Assembly (NCBI RefSeq): GCF_013204885.1
Contig: NZ_JABMKX010000003.1
Coordinates: forward strand, 124,001-188,000
DNA length: 64,000 bases
Source of the DNA: Paenibacillus tritici
Lineage (GTDB): Bacteria; Bacillota; Bacilli; Paenibacillales; Paenibacillaceae
Direction of reading: 5' to 3'
Under the pieces are notes generated by a model. The model was given only the letters and a program-made list of their open reading frames with translations, did no database searches and had not been told where the DNA came from. Of this stretch, positions 1 to 9,223 are shown one piece after another (position 1 is the stretch's first letter; each line of letters begins with the position of its first letter). Made by a program: the position numbers and the translations under genes.

Positions 1-525
1 CGATACCGTAATCGTCTGCACACCGCCGTTCACCGGGAACAGGATCTGCTGGACGATGCTGCCGCTGATCACTTTTTTATCAAATTGGGTATTAATACGT
101 AAGGTGCCCTGAACATTGGCATGACTCTCAATGTAGTCGTTGAAGGTCATCACTACCTGATGTGTGGACTGGTTGACTGTGAAGGTACCTACACTCCCGT
201 CCTCCGATTCCAGTCCGCCCTGAATATCATTGAACAGCTGGAATTGCTCAGGAAGCTGGAAGGTGAAGCTGTCTCCCTGGCTATAGCCATGATCGTTTGG
301 AAGCGCCCAGGTATAATCCAGCACCACTGTCGAATCCACATCGTAGACGCTGCCGGTCACCGTCTGGCCATCCGGACCATATACCGCCATGGACACACTG
401 GTAATAATGTCCCTGTCCTGTTCAATCGCCGCCGCTGTAACCTGCTGGGTGAACCCCAGGCCATAGGCAAACTGTACGAATAACATCATCAGGACCACTG
501 CCAGGCTTGTTCTTTTTTTTACCAT
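1..525 (-). CDS. Collagen-adhesin-like surface protein, N-terminal part (runs off window)
   Basis: Reading from an ATG at 525, the frame is open to the window edge (175 codons). The first ~30 residues are a signal peptide: basic MVKKR, hydrophobic core, then QQVTAAA. After it comes a beta-rich segment (TSVSMAVYGPDGQTV, YSQGDSFTFQLPEQF, HANVQGTLRINTQF) typical of the N-terminal domains of Cna/SdrG-type cell-wall adhesins, usually followed by Cna-B repeats and an LPXTG anchor that would lie outside the window. A G-rich stretch 11 bases upstream can serve as ribosome binding site. The protein is probably secreted and wall-anchored. Family assignment is by sequence resemblance only. Confidence 0.7.
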   Translation of the reverse strand, partial: MVKKRTSLAVVLMMLFVQFAYGLGFTQQVTAAAIEQDRDIITSVSMAVYGPDGQTVTGSVYDVDSTVVLDYTWALPNDHGYSQGDSFTFQLPEQFQLFNDIQGGLESEDGSVGTFTVNQSTHQVVMTFNDYIESHANVQGTLRINTQFDKKVISGSIVQQILFPVNGGVQTITVS

Positions 526-800
526 TTTCCTATAATCCCCCGTTCTTTCGTTTGTTCTGAAGCAAGCATGCTAAAAAGATGGCTGTACGCACCGGTAAAG
601 ACACACTCCACCTGAAGTCTCGTTATGTATACGGGCTTAGAGTCCATCTTATGTAAATAAACCAGTAAACTTGACTTTTCTGTCCATTACATACGATATA
701 TACTTATATCACCTAAGAGTAGAACTTTAGAATCAGATATAATTAAATTTAAGCAAAAATATGTTTGGTAATTTATCTCAGGATTCAAGGAGAGATTCCA

Positions 801-1559
801 GTGAACCGGAATTTATTTTGGGACCGTCCCCATGACAGCGATTTCGTAATGCTCTCAGCCTCACATCTCATTGCCCTGTCTGTGATTGCCCTGTGCTGCC
901 TGATGCTCTTCGCAGCCCGCTTCGCACTGCGCCGGCATTCCGGCCTGCGGCTATTCGTACGCCTGCTGCTGATCCTGCTGCTGGCCGCTTCCGAGGCAGG
1001 CCTGCATGTCTGGTATCTCTCCCAGGATAGCTGGAGTCGCAGCTCCTCCCTGCCGCTGGAACTATGCGGTATTACCCTGCTCTTATCCATAATCATGCTG
1101 CTCACACGCAGCAGGCTGCTGTACAGCTTTCTTTATTTTGCCGGGATCGGCGGTGCATTCATCGCTCTGCTTACGCCTAATCTGGTCTATCCGTTCCCGC
1201 ATTTCCGCTTCCTGCTGTTCTTCATCGCCCACGGTTCGATTATTCTCGCGTCCTTGTATATGACCTGGGTGGAAGGATACAGGCCTGCCTGGCGGTCGCT
1301 GCTGTTCACTATGCTCTGCCTGAACCTTGTCGCCGCCTGTGTGTATGCCGCCAACGTACTGCTGGACTCCAACTATATGTTCCTGATGCGCAAGCCCAGC
1401 ACCTTCTCGGTGCTCGATTATTTCGGCCCTTATCCCTACTATCTGCTGGTGGAAGAAGGCTTCGCCTTGGTCATCTTCCTCCTGATGTTTCTGATTTTCT
1501 TCAAGCTGCCGGAGCTGTACACCGCCCGCCGCGCCCACGCAGGGAGAAGAACCTTGTAG
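801..1559 (+). CDS. YwaF/TIGR02206-type integral membrane protein
   Basis: This 252-residue protein has about seven hydrophobic segments and begins NRNLFWDRPHDSDFVMLSASHL. That layout (short N-terminal loop, SxSH motif near the first helix, LPLELCGITLLLS, then PYPHF-like loop) matches the uncharacterised YwaF/TIGR02206 membrane family of Firmicutes. The GTG at 801 is chosen because AAGGAGAG lies at 787-794; an in-frame TTG at 765 has no such site. Its stop at 1559 faces the convergent ppiB gene. Function is unknown. Confidence 0.75.
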   Translation: MNRNLFWDRPHDSDFVMLSASHLIALSVIALCCLMLFAARFALRRHSGLRLFVRLLLILLLAASEAGLHVWYLSQDSWSRSSSLPLELCGITLLLSIIMLLTRSRLLYSFLYFAGIGGAFIALLTPNLVYPFPHFRFLLFFIAHGSIILASLYMTWVEGYRPAWRSLLFTMLCLNLVAACVYAANVLLDSNYMFLMRKPSTFSVLDYFGPYPYYLLVEEGFALVIFLLMFLIFFKLPELYTARRAHAGRRTL

Positions 1560-1613
1560 AGTTGGTTGTCCCGCTTCACGCCTACCTCCAGCGATACCAG
1601 AGGAATTAGCACC

Positions 1614-1650
1614 CAAAAAAGCACCCGGCTGGATAACCCAGCCGGGTGCT
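1614..1650 (-). terminator. Rho-independent terminator of ppiB
   Basis: A perfect 13-bp stem (1620-1632 with 1638-1650) and 5-nt loop is followed on the minus strand by a run of six T. It lies 57 bp past the ppiB stop and may also stop the convergent YwaF-type gene. Confidence 0.85.
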
Positions 1651-1706
1651 TTGGCGATACCGAGGAGAGAATAAATCTCCCCTTCGGCCTCTATAGCTTA
1701 CTTGTA

Positions 1707-2138
1707 TTATACTTCTACAACTTCAACGGTCACCATCTTGTCGCGGCCTTTGAAGGCGTCAACCTGGTCCATACCTTCAACCACTTTGCCGAATACAGTG
1801 TGTACTCCGTCCAGGTGAGGCTGTGGAGCATAAGCGATATAGAACTGGCTTCCGCCTGTGTTCTTGCCGGCATGGGCCATAGCCAGGGAGCCGCGCTCAT
1901 GCTTGTTAGGGTTGATCTCACAGTTGATGGTGTATCCCGGGCCGCCGGCGCCGGTTCCGTTAGGGCAGCCGCCTTGTGCTACGAAGCCAGGGATGACACG
2001 GTGGAACAACAATCCGTTGTAGAAACCGTCTTTAGCCAGCTTCTCAAAGTTTGCTACTGTATTAGGCGCATCCTGATCGAACAAATCAATCAGTACCACG
2101 CCGCCGTTTTCGAGTGTAATTTTCGCTTGCTTAGCCAT
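1707..2138 (-). CDS. ppiB: Peptidyl-prolyl cis-trans isomerase, cyclophilin type
   Basis: A 143-residue cytosolic cyclophilin that isomerises Xaa-Pro bonds. The active-site signature [13 protein letters not shown] is intact, followed by [27 protein letters not shown] and [11 protein letters not shown], so the whole domain is present at family length. The start MAKQAKITL at 2138 has AAAGGGG 8-12 bases upstream; the frame is open further but without a better start. It lies just downstream of lysA in the same direction, the arrangement known from B. subtilis (lysA-ppiB). Confidence 0.95.
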   Translation of the reverse strand: MAKQAKITLENGGVVLIDLFDQDAPNTVANFEKLAKDGFYNGLLFHRVIPGFVAQGGCPNGTGAGGPGYTINCEINPNKHERGSLAMAHAGKNTGGSQFYIAYAPQPHLDGVHTVFGKVVEGMDQVDAFKGRDKMVTVEVVEV

Positions 2139-2205
2139 ATGTAAATGACCCCTTTCGAAATGACAGATGTAGAACACTTTTATTAGTTTACTATGAAACG
2201 GGTCA

Positions 2206-2239
2206 CAAAGCAAAGCAAGCGGGAAGTCTTCCCGCTTGC
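2206..2239 (-). terminator. Hairpin between lysA and ppiB
   Basis: A 12-bp perfect inverted repeat (2215-2226 with 2228-2239) lies directly downstream of lysA, followed on the minus strand by TTTGCTTTG, a weak U-tract. It is probably a terminator or attenuator separating lysA from ppiB. Confidence 0.55.
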
Positions 2240-2263
2240 GGCTATAGGACTGCCCCTGCGGGC

Positions 2264-3598
2264 TTATTTGGCAACGGCCTGTTTGGCAATACGTGCAGGT
2301 ACAAGGTCATTGGCCACGATATCCTGATGGGTCTCGCGGCGCACAACCAGATCACTCTGCCCGTTCTGTACGAACACTACCGCCGGACGGCGGATGCGGT
2401 TATAGTTGCTGGCCATGGAGTAATTGTAGGCGCCTGTGCAGGCAACAGCCAGCAAATCGCCGCTCTCCACCTTGGGCAGCTCTACATCCCAGATAAGCAT
2501 ATCTCCGCTCTCGCAGCACTTGCCGGCAATGGATACAGTCTCCTCGTTCGGCTCCGTCGCACGGCTCGCCAGCAGCGCTTCGTACTTGGATTCATACAAG
2601 GCCGGACGCGGATTATCCGTCATGCCGCCATCGACGGCTACATATTTGCGTACACCCGGGATCTCCTTGCTGGTCCCCACCGTATACAGGGTCGTTCCGG
2701 CATCGCCTACGATGCTCCGGCCCGGCTCCACCCAGATCTGCGGCAGCGCATCGCCAATGCCGGTGAAGTACGTCTTCACTGCCTCTGTAATCGCTGCGAC
2801 ATATTCCGACACTTCCAGCGGTGTATCGCCATCCACATAACGGATTCCGAAGCCGCCGCCCAGGTTGACTACAGGGAAGCTGATCCCCAGCTCTTCCTTG
2901 ACTTTACGCGTGAATTCAGCGATCCGTTCAATGGCAAGCTGGAAGCCCTCAGTCTCAAAAATCTGCGAACCGATATGGGAGTGAACCCCCAGCAGGTTCA
3001 GATTGGCCTGGCTGTCTGCCTGTCTGACCGCTTCACTCGCCGAACCGTTGCCGATATCGAAGCCGAATTTGGAATCGGTCTGTCCCGTAGAAGCATACGC
3101 ATGATGGGCATGGGCTTCCACCCCAGGTGTGACGCGCAGCAGAATGTCGACGGTCACTTCCTTGCGGGCAGCAATGGCCTGCAGCAGACGGAGTTCTACC
3201 AGATTATCGACGACAAAGCAGCCGATCCCCGCATCAATGGCCATTTCAATCTCATCCGGTGTCTTGTTGTTGCCGTGGAAGTGAATGCGTTCTGCCGGGA
3301 ATCCGGCTTGCAGTGCGGTGTACAGCTCTCCATCGGAAACGACGTCCAGCGACAGCCCTTCCTCATCGGCCAGACGGCACATAGCCATCGTTGAAAAAGC
3401 TTTGCTGGCGTATGCCACCTGGAAGCCAAGACCCGACGCGGTAAATGCCTCCATGTATTCACGGCAACGGCGACGGACTAATTGCTCGTCCACTATATAT
3501 AGCGGTGTACCGTACTCCGCTTTCAATTCTGTTACATCACATCCGCCGATCTCCAAATGTCCTGCATCGTTAATTCGGCTCGTCCCGTGTAAAAACAT
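2264..3598 (-). CDS. lysA: Diaminopimelate decarboxylase
   Basis: This PLP-dependent fold-III decarboxylase converts meso-diaminopimelate to L-lysine, the last step of the DAP pathway. The 444-residue protein carries the PLP lysine in AYASKAF, the HFHGNNK and HSHIGSQI motifs, the phosphate-binding GGGFGIRY loop, the [13 protein letters not shown] segment and the dimer-interface catalytic CESGD. Start [10 protein letters not shown] at 3598 has TGGAGG at good spacing; the longer frame (3637) has none. It follows spoVAF with a 192-bp gap containing a plausible promoter (TATACT box near 3740), so it probably has its own promoter besides read-through. Confidence 0.96.
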   Translation of the reverse strand: MFLHGTSRINDAGHLEIGGCDVTELKAEYGTPLYIVDEQLVRRRCREYMEAFTASGLGFQVAYASKAFSTMAMCRLADEEGLSLDVVSDGELYTALQAGFPAERIHFHGNNKTPDEIEMAIDAGIGCFVVDNLVELRLLQAIAARKEVTVDILLRVTPGVEAHAHHAYASTGQTDSKFGFDIGNGSASEAVRQADSQANLNLLGVHSHIGSQIFETEGFQLAIERIAEFTRKVKEELGISFPVVNLGGGFGIRYVDGDTPLEVSEYVAAITEAVKTYFTGIGDALPQIWVEPGRSIVGDAGTTLYTVGTSKEIPGVRKYVAVDGGMTDNPRPALYESKYEALLASRATEPNEETVSIAGKCCESGDMLIWDVELPKVESGDLLAVACTGAYNYSMASNYNRIRRPAVVFVQNGQSDLVVRRETHQDIVANDLVPARIAKQAVAK

Positions 3599-3790
3599 TG
3601 CGCAATCCTCCAGTTTCTGTGGAATGATCTGTTCCACCCTGTCTATTATATGTTTTGGAGCCCCGCAGCGTTCCTGAAAAAGGTCTCCAGAAATGAGATC
3701 CGGCTTATTACGGGGCTATTAAGTATATTCAGTATAACAGACAATGGGAACTCCATAGAATGGACTAATTTGCAGTTGTTTTGTATTTTC

Positions 3791-6592
3791 CTACGACTTG
3801 TGCTCATCTTCCTTGACAGGAGCCATACGGGTATTATCCCTTGTTTTGTTGAAGGATGGCCTTGTTTTGGAGCTGAGCACCGGCTGGCGCAGGAGAATTT
3901 CAGCCATGGCCTTTGCATTAAACGGTATAAACGGCCACATATAAGGAGAATTGTAGGAGCGGTGAGTGGTCAGCAGCACCACCAGCAGCGTCGTCCCGAT
4001 CATGAAGCCGGGAATGCCAAAAGCAGCCACCGCGAGCAGCAGCCCCAGACGGACAATCCGGTTGGCCAGCCCCAGCTCATAGCTCGGTGTTGCGAACATC
4101 CCTATCGAAGCTACCGCCATGTAGAGCACCACTTCGTTCACGAACAATCCGGTCTGTACAGCGATATCACCGACCAGGATCGCTGCAATGAGCCCCATCG
4201 CGGAGCCGAGCGGAGTCGGGGTATGCACCGCAGCCATCCGCAGCAGATCCACCCCCAGCTCAACGATCAGAAACTGGGCAATGAGCGGGAGGTTAGCCGA
4301 CTTTTGCGGACCGATAAAGTCCAGCATGGGCGGCTTAAGCTCCGGATGAAGAACCATCAGCATCCATAGCGGAAGCAGGAACATCGAGGCAAAGATACCC
4401 AGAAAACGTACCCAGCGCAGATAACTTCCCATAAAAGGGGTCTGGCGGTTCTCTTCCGCATGCTGGCAGAGATCGAAGAAGGTTGTCGGCAGAACCATAA
4501 CACTCGGCGAAGTATCGACAAAAACAACTACCCGCCCCTCCAGCAGATGGGAAGCGACAATATCCGGCCGTTCCGAATAACGGACCAGCGGATAAGGGTT
4601 CCAGCCGCCGCCGACAATGGCCTCCTCAAGCTGCTTGTCCGCCAGGGGAATGCCGTCGAGATTGACGCTTTTCAGCTTATCGGTCACCGCCTGCACCTGG
4701 GTTTTGTCCACAATATCGTCGATATAGGCTAAGCAGACATCCGTCCGCGTCCGCCGTCCAATCTGGTGCATCTCCAGCTTCAGCCCGGGGTCGCGGATAC
4801 GTCTCCGGACCAGGGCGATATTGCTCAGCAGGGTCTCCGTGAAGCCGTCTCTTGCTCCGCGGACCACCCGTTCAATCGTCGGTTCATCCGGGCTCCGGGA
4901 AGGATACGAACGGGTATCCATGATGATGACCTGCGTCTCCCCTTCAATGAAGAACACGCTCATGCCGGATAACACTTTGTTGATGCTCTCGCTGAGCAGC
5001 TCGCCTTTCTCAACCTGGACATGGGGAATATACTCGCTCATGAAGCTGGCGAACACATCGGTCGATAGATTATCCGGGGTCAGATAGGTCAGGCGCTTCA
5101 GAATTTCATCAATAATCGTGTCCTTGGCGAACCCGCTGATGCAGAGCAGCGCCGCACGGCGGCCGGCAAACGACATTTCCCTGAAGACGATATCAAAAGA
5201 GGAGCCCAGTCCCATGACCTCGGTCAGCGTTCTGTGGTTATCCTCCAGCACCGGCGAGATTTTGTCGTGGCCCTGCCAGTACTTAATGGACTCCTCCAGG
5301 GAGTCGGACCGTTCATTGTCCCGTTTCTGCTGCAAAAGATCCTGGGGCTTGCTTGCGGAATCCGCGCCCTGTTTGGATTTGGCCTTCTTCGGGGCCGGCT
5401 TCTCCGGCTGCCTTGGCAGGCTATTACGCCCCAGCTCGTCCTCTTCATTCTCCGGCTCTTCCTCATCATCCCCGAATAATCTGGCAAAAAAGCCTTTGTG
5501 GCTCTTGTCCTCCGTCTGCGCACCCAGCTCATCCGAGGCTTCTGTATCCTGTTCCTGGTCTCCGGGAGCGGCAGAATCCCCAGAGTTATCTGCCGCCTGC
5601 TGCGAATCGTCTGCCGCTTGGCCTTCAGACCCGGCATCAGCAGAATCCTCCTGCTGCTGACCGGACTTGCCCAGCTCATCTCCGGCTTCCATATCCTGAC
5701 GCTGTCCGTCCTCATTCCCGGAGCCGTTCCCGGCCTCTTCCTCCGCCCCGGCGTCATCACCAAACAGACTGCTGAAGAATCCTTTGACACCTCCGCCGGA
5801 CGCTGCCTGATCGTCATTACTTCCGGCAGCGTCACCGGTTCCGCTCTCCGCACTGGCATCATCTTCGGCAGCAGCGTCACCTGTAATTGAGCTGTCCTTC
5901 GCGCCTGCGGCATCTGACCGATGTCCGGCGCTTGCCGCACCGCCTCCGGCTTCCTCCCCGCCTTCAGTCCGTGCAGCGCCAGCCCTGCCGATGCCGTCAG
6001 CCTCTGCGCTGGCGTAGGGTGTGTTCTCCTCGACGCCTTCAGCCCGTGCTGCGCCTGCTCCGCCGCTTCCGTCAGCCTCTGTGCTGCCGTAGACCGCGTT
6101 CTCCTCCGCGCCTACGGCATCAGCACCATGCCCCTCGCTCTCCTCGCCGCTTACGGCATCTGACCGATGTCCGGCACTTGCCGCACCGTCTCCGGCTTCC
6201 TCCCCGCCTTCAGTCCGTGCTGCGCCAGCCCCGCTGCCGGGATCAGCACTACTCCCCTCGCTCTCCTCGCCACCTACTGCATTTGCGCTATTCCCTTCGC
6301 TTGCCGCTCCGTCTCCGGATTCCTCGCCGCCTTCAGCCCTTACTGCACCAGCTCCGGCGCTGCCGGGATCTGACGCAGCATCCAGGCCCGATGGGCTCTC
6401 CTGCCCGCCCTCAATCGGGCGGGTCACGGCTTCAAGCTCCGCCGATGCCTCCATCTCCTGACCCCGCCCGCTCCCAGGCACCGGAGTAGGGTCTGCCTGT
6501 TCCGGCGCATGCTCCTGTCTCTTTTCCAGCGCCGGCTTGTCTTGCTTGGAATCCGCCTTCACCTGATCGCCGCTATGAATATACCTAACCAC
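3791..6592 (-). CDS. spoVAF: SpoVAF-like GerA-family protein with giant acidic repeat N-terminus
   Basis: The last ~503 of 933 residues form a complete GerA/SpoVAF protein: a soluble region (SIKYWQGHDKISPVLEDNHRTL through RPDIVASHLLEGRVVVFVDTSPSV) and then about five membrane segments (LGIFASMFLLPLWMLMVL and on). SpoVAF proteins act in the spore inner membrane with the SpoVA dipicolinate channel. Before it sit ~430 residues, encoded at about 5303-6592, that are acidic and low-complexity. About four copies of a GAGAxRxEGGEE(x)GDGAAS unit are visible, then two FF(S/A)xLFGDD motifs, then a basic PEKPAPKKAKSK linker. GTG at 6592 is chosen for AAAGGAGG seven bases upstream, directly after the spoVAB stop. 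The extension stays open for ~1.3 kb in frame with the conserved domain. Confidence 0.88.
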   Translation of the reverse strand: MVRYIHSGDQVKADSKQDKPALEKRQEHAPEQADPTPVPGSGRGQEMEASAELEAVTRPIEGGQESPSGLDAASDPGSAGAGAVRAEGGEESGDGAASEGNSANAVGGEESEGSSADPGSGAGAARTEGGEEAGDGAASAGHRSDAVSGEESEGHGADAVGAEENAVYGSTEADGSGGAGAARAEGVEENTPYASAEADGIGRAGAARTEGGEEAGGGAASAGHRSDAAGAKDSSITGDAAAEDDASAESGTGDAAGSNDDQAASGGGVKGFFSSLFGDDAGAEEEAGNGSGNEDGQRQDMEAGDELGKSGQQQEDSADAGSEGQAADDSQQAADNSGDSAAPGDQEQDTEASDELGAQTEDKSHKGFFARLFGDDEEEPENEEDELGRNSLPRQPEKPAPKKAKSKQGADSASKPQDLLQQKRDNERSDSLEESIKYWQGHDKISPVLEDNHRTLTEVMGLGSSFDIVFREMSFAGRRAALLCISGFAKDTIIDEILKRLTYLTPDNLSTDVFASFMSEYIPHVQVEKGELLSESINKVLSGMSVFFIEGETQVIIMDTRSYPSRSPDEPTIERVVRGARDGFTETLLSNIALVRRRIRDPGLKLEMHQIGRRTRTDVCLAYIDDIVDKTQVQAVTDKLKSVNLDGIPLADKQLEEAIVGGGWNPYPLVRYSERPDIVASHLLEGRVVVFVDTSPSVMVLPTTFFDLCQHAEENRQTPFMGSYLRWVRFLGIFASMFLLPLWMLMVLHPELKPPMLDFIGPQKSANLPLIAQFLIVELGVDLLRMAAVHTPTPLGSAMGLIAAILVGDIAVQTGLFVNEVVLYMAVASIGMFATPSYELGLANRIVRLGLLLAVAAFGIPGFMIGTTLLVVLLTTHRSYNSPYMWPFIPFNAKAMAEILLRQPVLSSKTRPSFNKTRDNTRMAPVKEDEHKS

Positions 6593-6606
6593 CCCGCCGC
6601 CTCCTT

Positions 6607-7032
6607 TTACTGTTGATAGACAAACCAGTCGAACAACGATCCCGCCACCTTGCCGCATACCATCGCCATCAGAAGGCCGAACAACATATGGGTCATATTC
6701 AGGCGTTTGGCCAATATAGGCAGGACGTTCAGCACCTCCGTCAGCGCAGCAGCCAGCATGCCGATGAATACTCCGTCGAACAGGCCGACCCCCAGCTCGA
6801 TGAGAGGCCCCGCCGACATTTTCCAGTTCCAGAAATCACTCATGGTCCCCAGCAGCGAACCCCCGACCATGGCTCCTTCATACCAGTGAACCTTGTCGTA
6901 GGAAGAGGTCAGCTGCGCCAGCCGGGGAACCATATCCAGCACGATGAATAACGCGATCACCCCGCCGCCCACAGCAATCCCTCCGGCAATGCCGAGCAGC
7001 AGATGAAGTCCGAGCGATAATTGTGCAGTCAT
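6607..7032 (-). CDS. spoVAB: Stage V sporulation protein AB
   Basis: A small (141-residue) membrane protein of the SpoVAB family with about four hydrophobic helices (LGLHLLLGIAGGIAVGGGVIALFIV; FDGVFIGMLAAALTEVLNV; MLFGLLMAMVCGKVAGSLFDW). It is made in the forespore and linked to dipicolinate uptake. The ATG at 7032 is preferred: GGGGGAG lies about six bases upstream. A GTG at 7038 is the longest option and overlaps the spoVAA stop. It is tightly coupled to spoVAA (overlap or 2-bp gap) and spoVAF (14-bp gap). Confidence 0.9.
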   Translation of the reverse strand: MTAQLSLGLHLLLGIAGGIAVGGGVIALFIVLDMVPRLAQLTSSYDKVHWYEGAMVGGSLLGTMSDFWNWKMSAGPLIELGVGLFDGVFIGMLAAALTEVLNVLPILAKRLNMTHMLFGLLMAMVCGKVAGSLFDWFVYQQ

Positions 7033-7034
7033 GC

Positions 7035-7694
7035 TCACTCCCCCTGGTTACCGGAGGTGCCGTCTCCGCGCCGCTGTGTTTTTCTGTACTCCTCATTGAC
7101 TACATATTGGTCGATATTCTTCTGATACAGGAACATCTCCACCTCAAGGGGGGTCGGCTCCTCGTTCCATTTCTTTTTGAACAGATGATTGAAAAAAATC
7201 ACCATCCCAAACCCGATGCCCAGCGAGTAGGCGATCTGAAACACATAAGGATGCTCGTCCCTGCGGCCGGTCAGCATCTCCACAATCCGGATCTGCACCT
7301 CCTGCATGCTGACATCGGCATGGAAATTCATAATCGTCAGCGCCGAGCCGAAGAACAGCAGCAGCCACACTAATACGAACAGAGCCAGGGAAGGCTTGCT
7401 TGCCGTCGCAGGACCTTCAATCTGTACAATCGTCCGCCCTTCGCCGATCGGCTGAATCTCCGCATGGGGGAACAGCTCATGAATCCGCGGAATGACGGTC
7501 ATCAGATCAATCAGAATCAGATTGCCGTCACTTTGCTGCGGCTGGATCAGAAGCAGCGAATATAGCGGCTCCCGCCACTCCGGCTCAGTGATCAGATAAG
7601 CTACATCACGCAGCATCACCCCATGGCCTTTGGGCACCGTAACCCGGTTCTTAAGCTGGATATAAATGACTGGAGCCGTGTGGTCAGGGTTCAT
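7035..7694 (-). CDS. spoVAA: Stage V sporulation protein AA
   Basis: A 219-residue SpoVAA protein with an N-terminal soluble domain (VIYIQLKNRVTVPKGHGVML, where ribosomal-stalk-like or KH-like folds are known) and two membrane helices (LALFVLVWLLLFFGSALTIMNFH; IAYSLGIGFGMVIFFNHLF). ATG at 7694 follows AGAGGAGG. It is the first gene of a spoVAA-spoVAB-spoVAF unit. SpoVAC, AD and AE, which follow spoVAB in B. subtilis, are absent here. A sigma-G-like promoter lies upstream. Confidence 0.92.
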   Translation of the reverse strand: MNPDHTAPVIYIQLKNRVTVPKGHGVMLRDVAYLITEPEWREPLYSLLLIQPQQSDGNLILIDLMTVIPRIHELFPHAEIQPIGEGRTIVQIEGPATASKPSLALFVLVWLLLFFGSALTIMNFHADVSMQEVQIRIVEMLTGRRDEHPYVFQIAYSLGIGFGMVIFFNHLFKKKWNEEPTPLEVEMFLYQKNIDQYVVNEEYRKTQRRGDGTSGNQGE

Positions 7695-7749
7695 CTGCGG
7701 CGCCTCCTCTAGTTAGGGTGTGAAGCAGGTGAAACGGGAAGAATAACGG

Positions 7750-7780
7750 TAGTATGGGAGAAAAGGCTTATTTTTACTCT
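7750..7780 (-). promoter_or_regulatory. Candidate sigma-G (forespore) promoter of the spoVA operon
   Basis: On the minus strand CATACTA (7756-7750) matches the forespore -10 CATnnTA pattern, with AGAGTA (7780-7775) 18 bp upstream as a partial match to the TGAATA -35. It lies ~56 bp before the spoVAA start, a gene known to be sigma-G dependent in B. subtilis. Confidence 0.5.
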
Positions 7781-7881
7781 TGAAGTCTGCAATTCATCTA
7801 TACTTTGGGGGCAGGCGAAACTTTTTCTGCAACCGGACCGTCTATATTAACAGTTATTTACATAGAGAGGATGGAAGTCCA

Positions 7882-9060
7882 ATGACAAAGACATGGCATG
7901 GTCCGTTACGGACGGTTATTATTGCATCTATGCTTCTGGGGTTCGTATCACCGCTTACCGCACATGCAGCAGAAGAGATTTATGTATACGATTCCTATAC
8001 CAGCAAGAGCAGCGGTGTCCGGCTGTATTCGGTGAGTCAGGTAGACGGGGACAAGTACATCAATGCAGTCATTGCCCGGCAGCCGGACGGGACGTACGCC
8101 AAGTGGCAGGAGCCTTTTCAATATTTCCGGAAGAATGACAAAGGAATGTTGCAGTTAACGGGGAAGGATGATCCGGAGCAAGCTTATATGTACGATACAC
8201 AGAGCCAGTCCATTGTGCGGCAAAGCGACTACACCCTCTCACCTGACGGCCGCTGGGGGATTCTGGAGCGTTCACGTTACGCGCGGGTTCCGGCTAATAC
8301 ATCAGACACCCTATATGAATACACGGCTAAATTTAATGATCAGTATCTGAGAAATACGGCAACCGGCAAAGTATCCGTCTATCATTCCACCACGAGCTAC
8401 TATCATGCCTTATGGATTAACCAGCATACCCTGCTTGAGAGCGGATATAATGAGGCTGCCAGGCAGAATGTAATCAGCACTTATGACCCGTCCACCGGGA
8501 AGCGGCACGAGCTGCTGAAGGGTACCCTGAACAACTGGAACCTGACGAAGGGCATCCTCCAATATGTCAAAAACGAACCAAAACGTCAGCCGTGGATCTA
8601 CAGCCTGAAGGACGGATCATCACGGCTGGTCAAAGACTCTAGCGAACTAGAAGTCCTGTTCCCTGTCTCTCCATCCCCGAAGCCGGAAGCCTCCTTGCCG
8701 CAGGATATGGTGCTGAAGGACCTGCCTGTCATGGAGATGCCCATCACTTTAGCCTATGAATATAATGTGAATCTGGACGGGGCAAGTGTCGATGTATCCA
8801 CGATATTCTCCGAGGGCGGACAAGACTGGATACCCGTGAAGCCGCTTGCCGCCGCCCTGGGCTGGAAGCTGGAAGTGATGAATATTACCCAGACGGGCGA
8901 TCCTTCTGCCGCTTACATCTATAAGATTACGAACAACGGCAGAGCTGCGGTTCTTACGCCTGTGAACAGCTTCAATTTGGCCAGCAGGCTGTATATCGCA
9001 CCGGCGCAGTTGAAGGAGCTCGGCTACAAGAGCATCAAGTTAACGCCTTACTTGAAGTAA
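7882..9060 (+). CDS. Secreted protein with C-terminal stalk-like domain, function unknown
   Basis: The 392-residue protein starts MTKTWHGPLRTVIIASMLLGFVSPLTAHAAEE, a clear signal peptide cut after AHA. The next ~270 residues contain repeated beta-strand-like phrases (SPDGRWGILERSRYAR, YHALWINQHTLLESGYN), suggesting a propeller-like fold. The end (EGGQDWIPVKPLAAALGWKLEV) resembles the copper-amine-oxidase N-domain-like stalk module common in Paenibacillus exported proteins. ATG at 7882 has GAGAGG upstream; the longer frame from 7780 has no signal-like start. It is divergent from spoVAA and monocistronic, ending at a strong hairpin. Confidence 0.7.
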   Translation: MTKTWHGPLRTVIIASMLLGFVSPLTAHAAEEIYVYDSYTSKSSGVRLYSVSQVDGDKYINAVIARQPDGTYAKWQEPFQYFRKNDKGMLQLTGKDDPEQAYMYDTQSQSIVRQSDYTLSPDGRWGILERSRYARVPANTSDTLYEYTAKFNDQYLRNTATGKVSVYHSTTSYYHALWINQHTLLESGYNEAARQNVISTYDPSTGKRHELLKGTLNNWNLTKGILQYVKNEPKRQPWIYSLKDGSSRLVKDSSELEVLFPVSPSPKPEASLPQDMVLKDLPVMEMPITLAYEYNVNLDGASVDVSTIFSEGGQDWIPVKPLAAALGWKLEVMNITQTGDPSAAYIYKITNNGRAAVLTPVNSFNLASRLYIAPAQLKELGYKSIKLTPYLK

Positions 9061-9123
9061 TAACGCGTTTCACTAGAGCATGAGTGTAATGACTCTATAG
9101 ACTTACCCCTGTCTCCATAGCAA

Positions 9124-9170
9124 AAAGAGGATGTTCCCGGACGGCGCGGCCGTATAGGAACATCCTCTTT
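9124..9170. terminator. Bidirectional terminator
   Basis: A 14-bp perfect stem (9124-9137 with 9157-9170) is flanked by short A/T tracts on both sides. It sits between the convergent secreted-protein and EamA genes and can serve both. Confidence 0.8.
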
Positions 9171-9223
9171 GTAGTGTGGCAAAGTCCTGGGGTCTGTCCC
9201 CTCAGACTGCGGCCATTCGGAAT

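Noticed and set aside
785..1105. Minus-strand ORFs opposite the YwaF-type gene
   Set aside because: Composition is Ser/Arg-rich shadow of a membrane protein; no ribosome binding site.
3638..3790. Lysine (L-box) riboswitch before lysA
   Set aside because: There is an AGCCCCG/CGGGGCT pair, but none of the conserved L-box blocks is present.
5887..6489. Plus-strand Arg/Pro-rich ORF opposite the SpoVAF extension
   Set aside because: Mirror of the acidic repeat; Arg/Leu/Pro composition is what the complementary strand of Glu/Gly/Ala codons gives.
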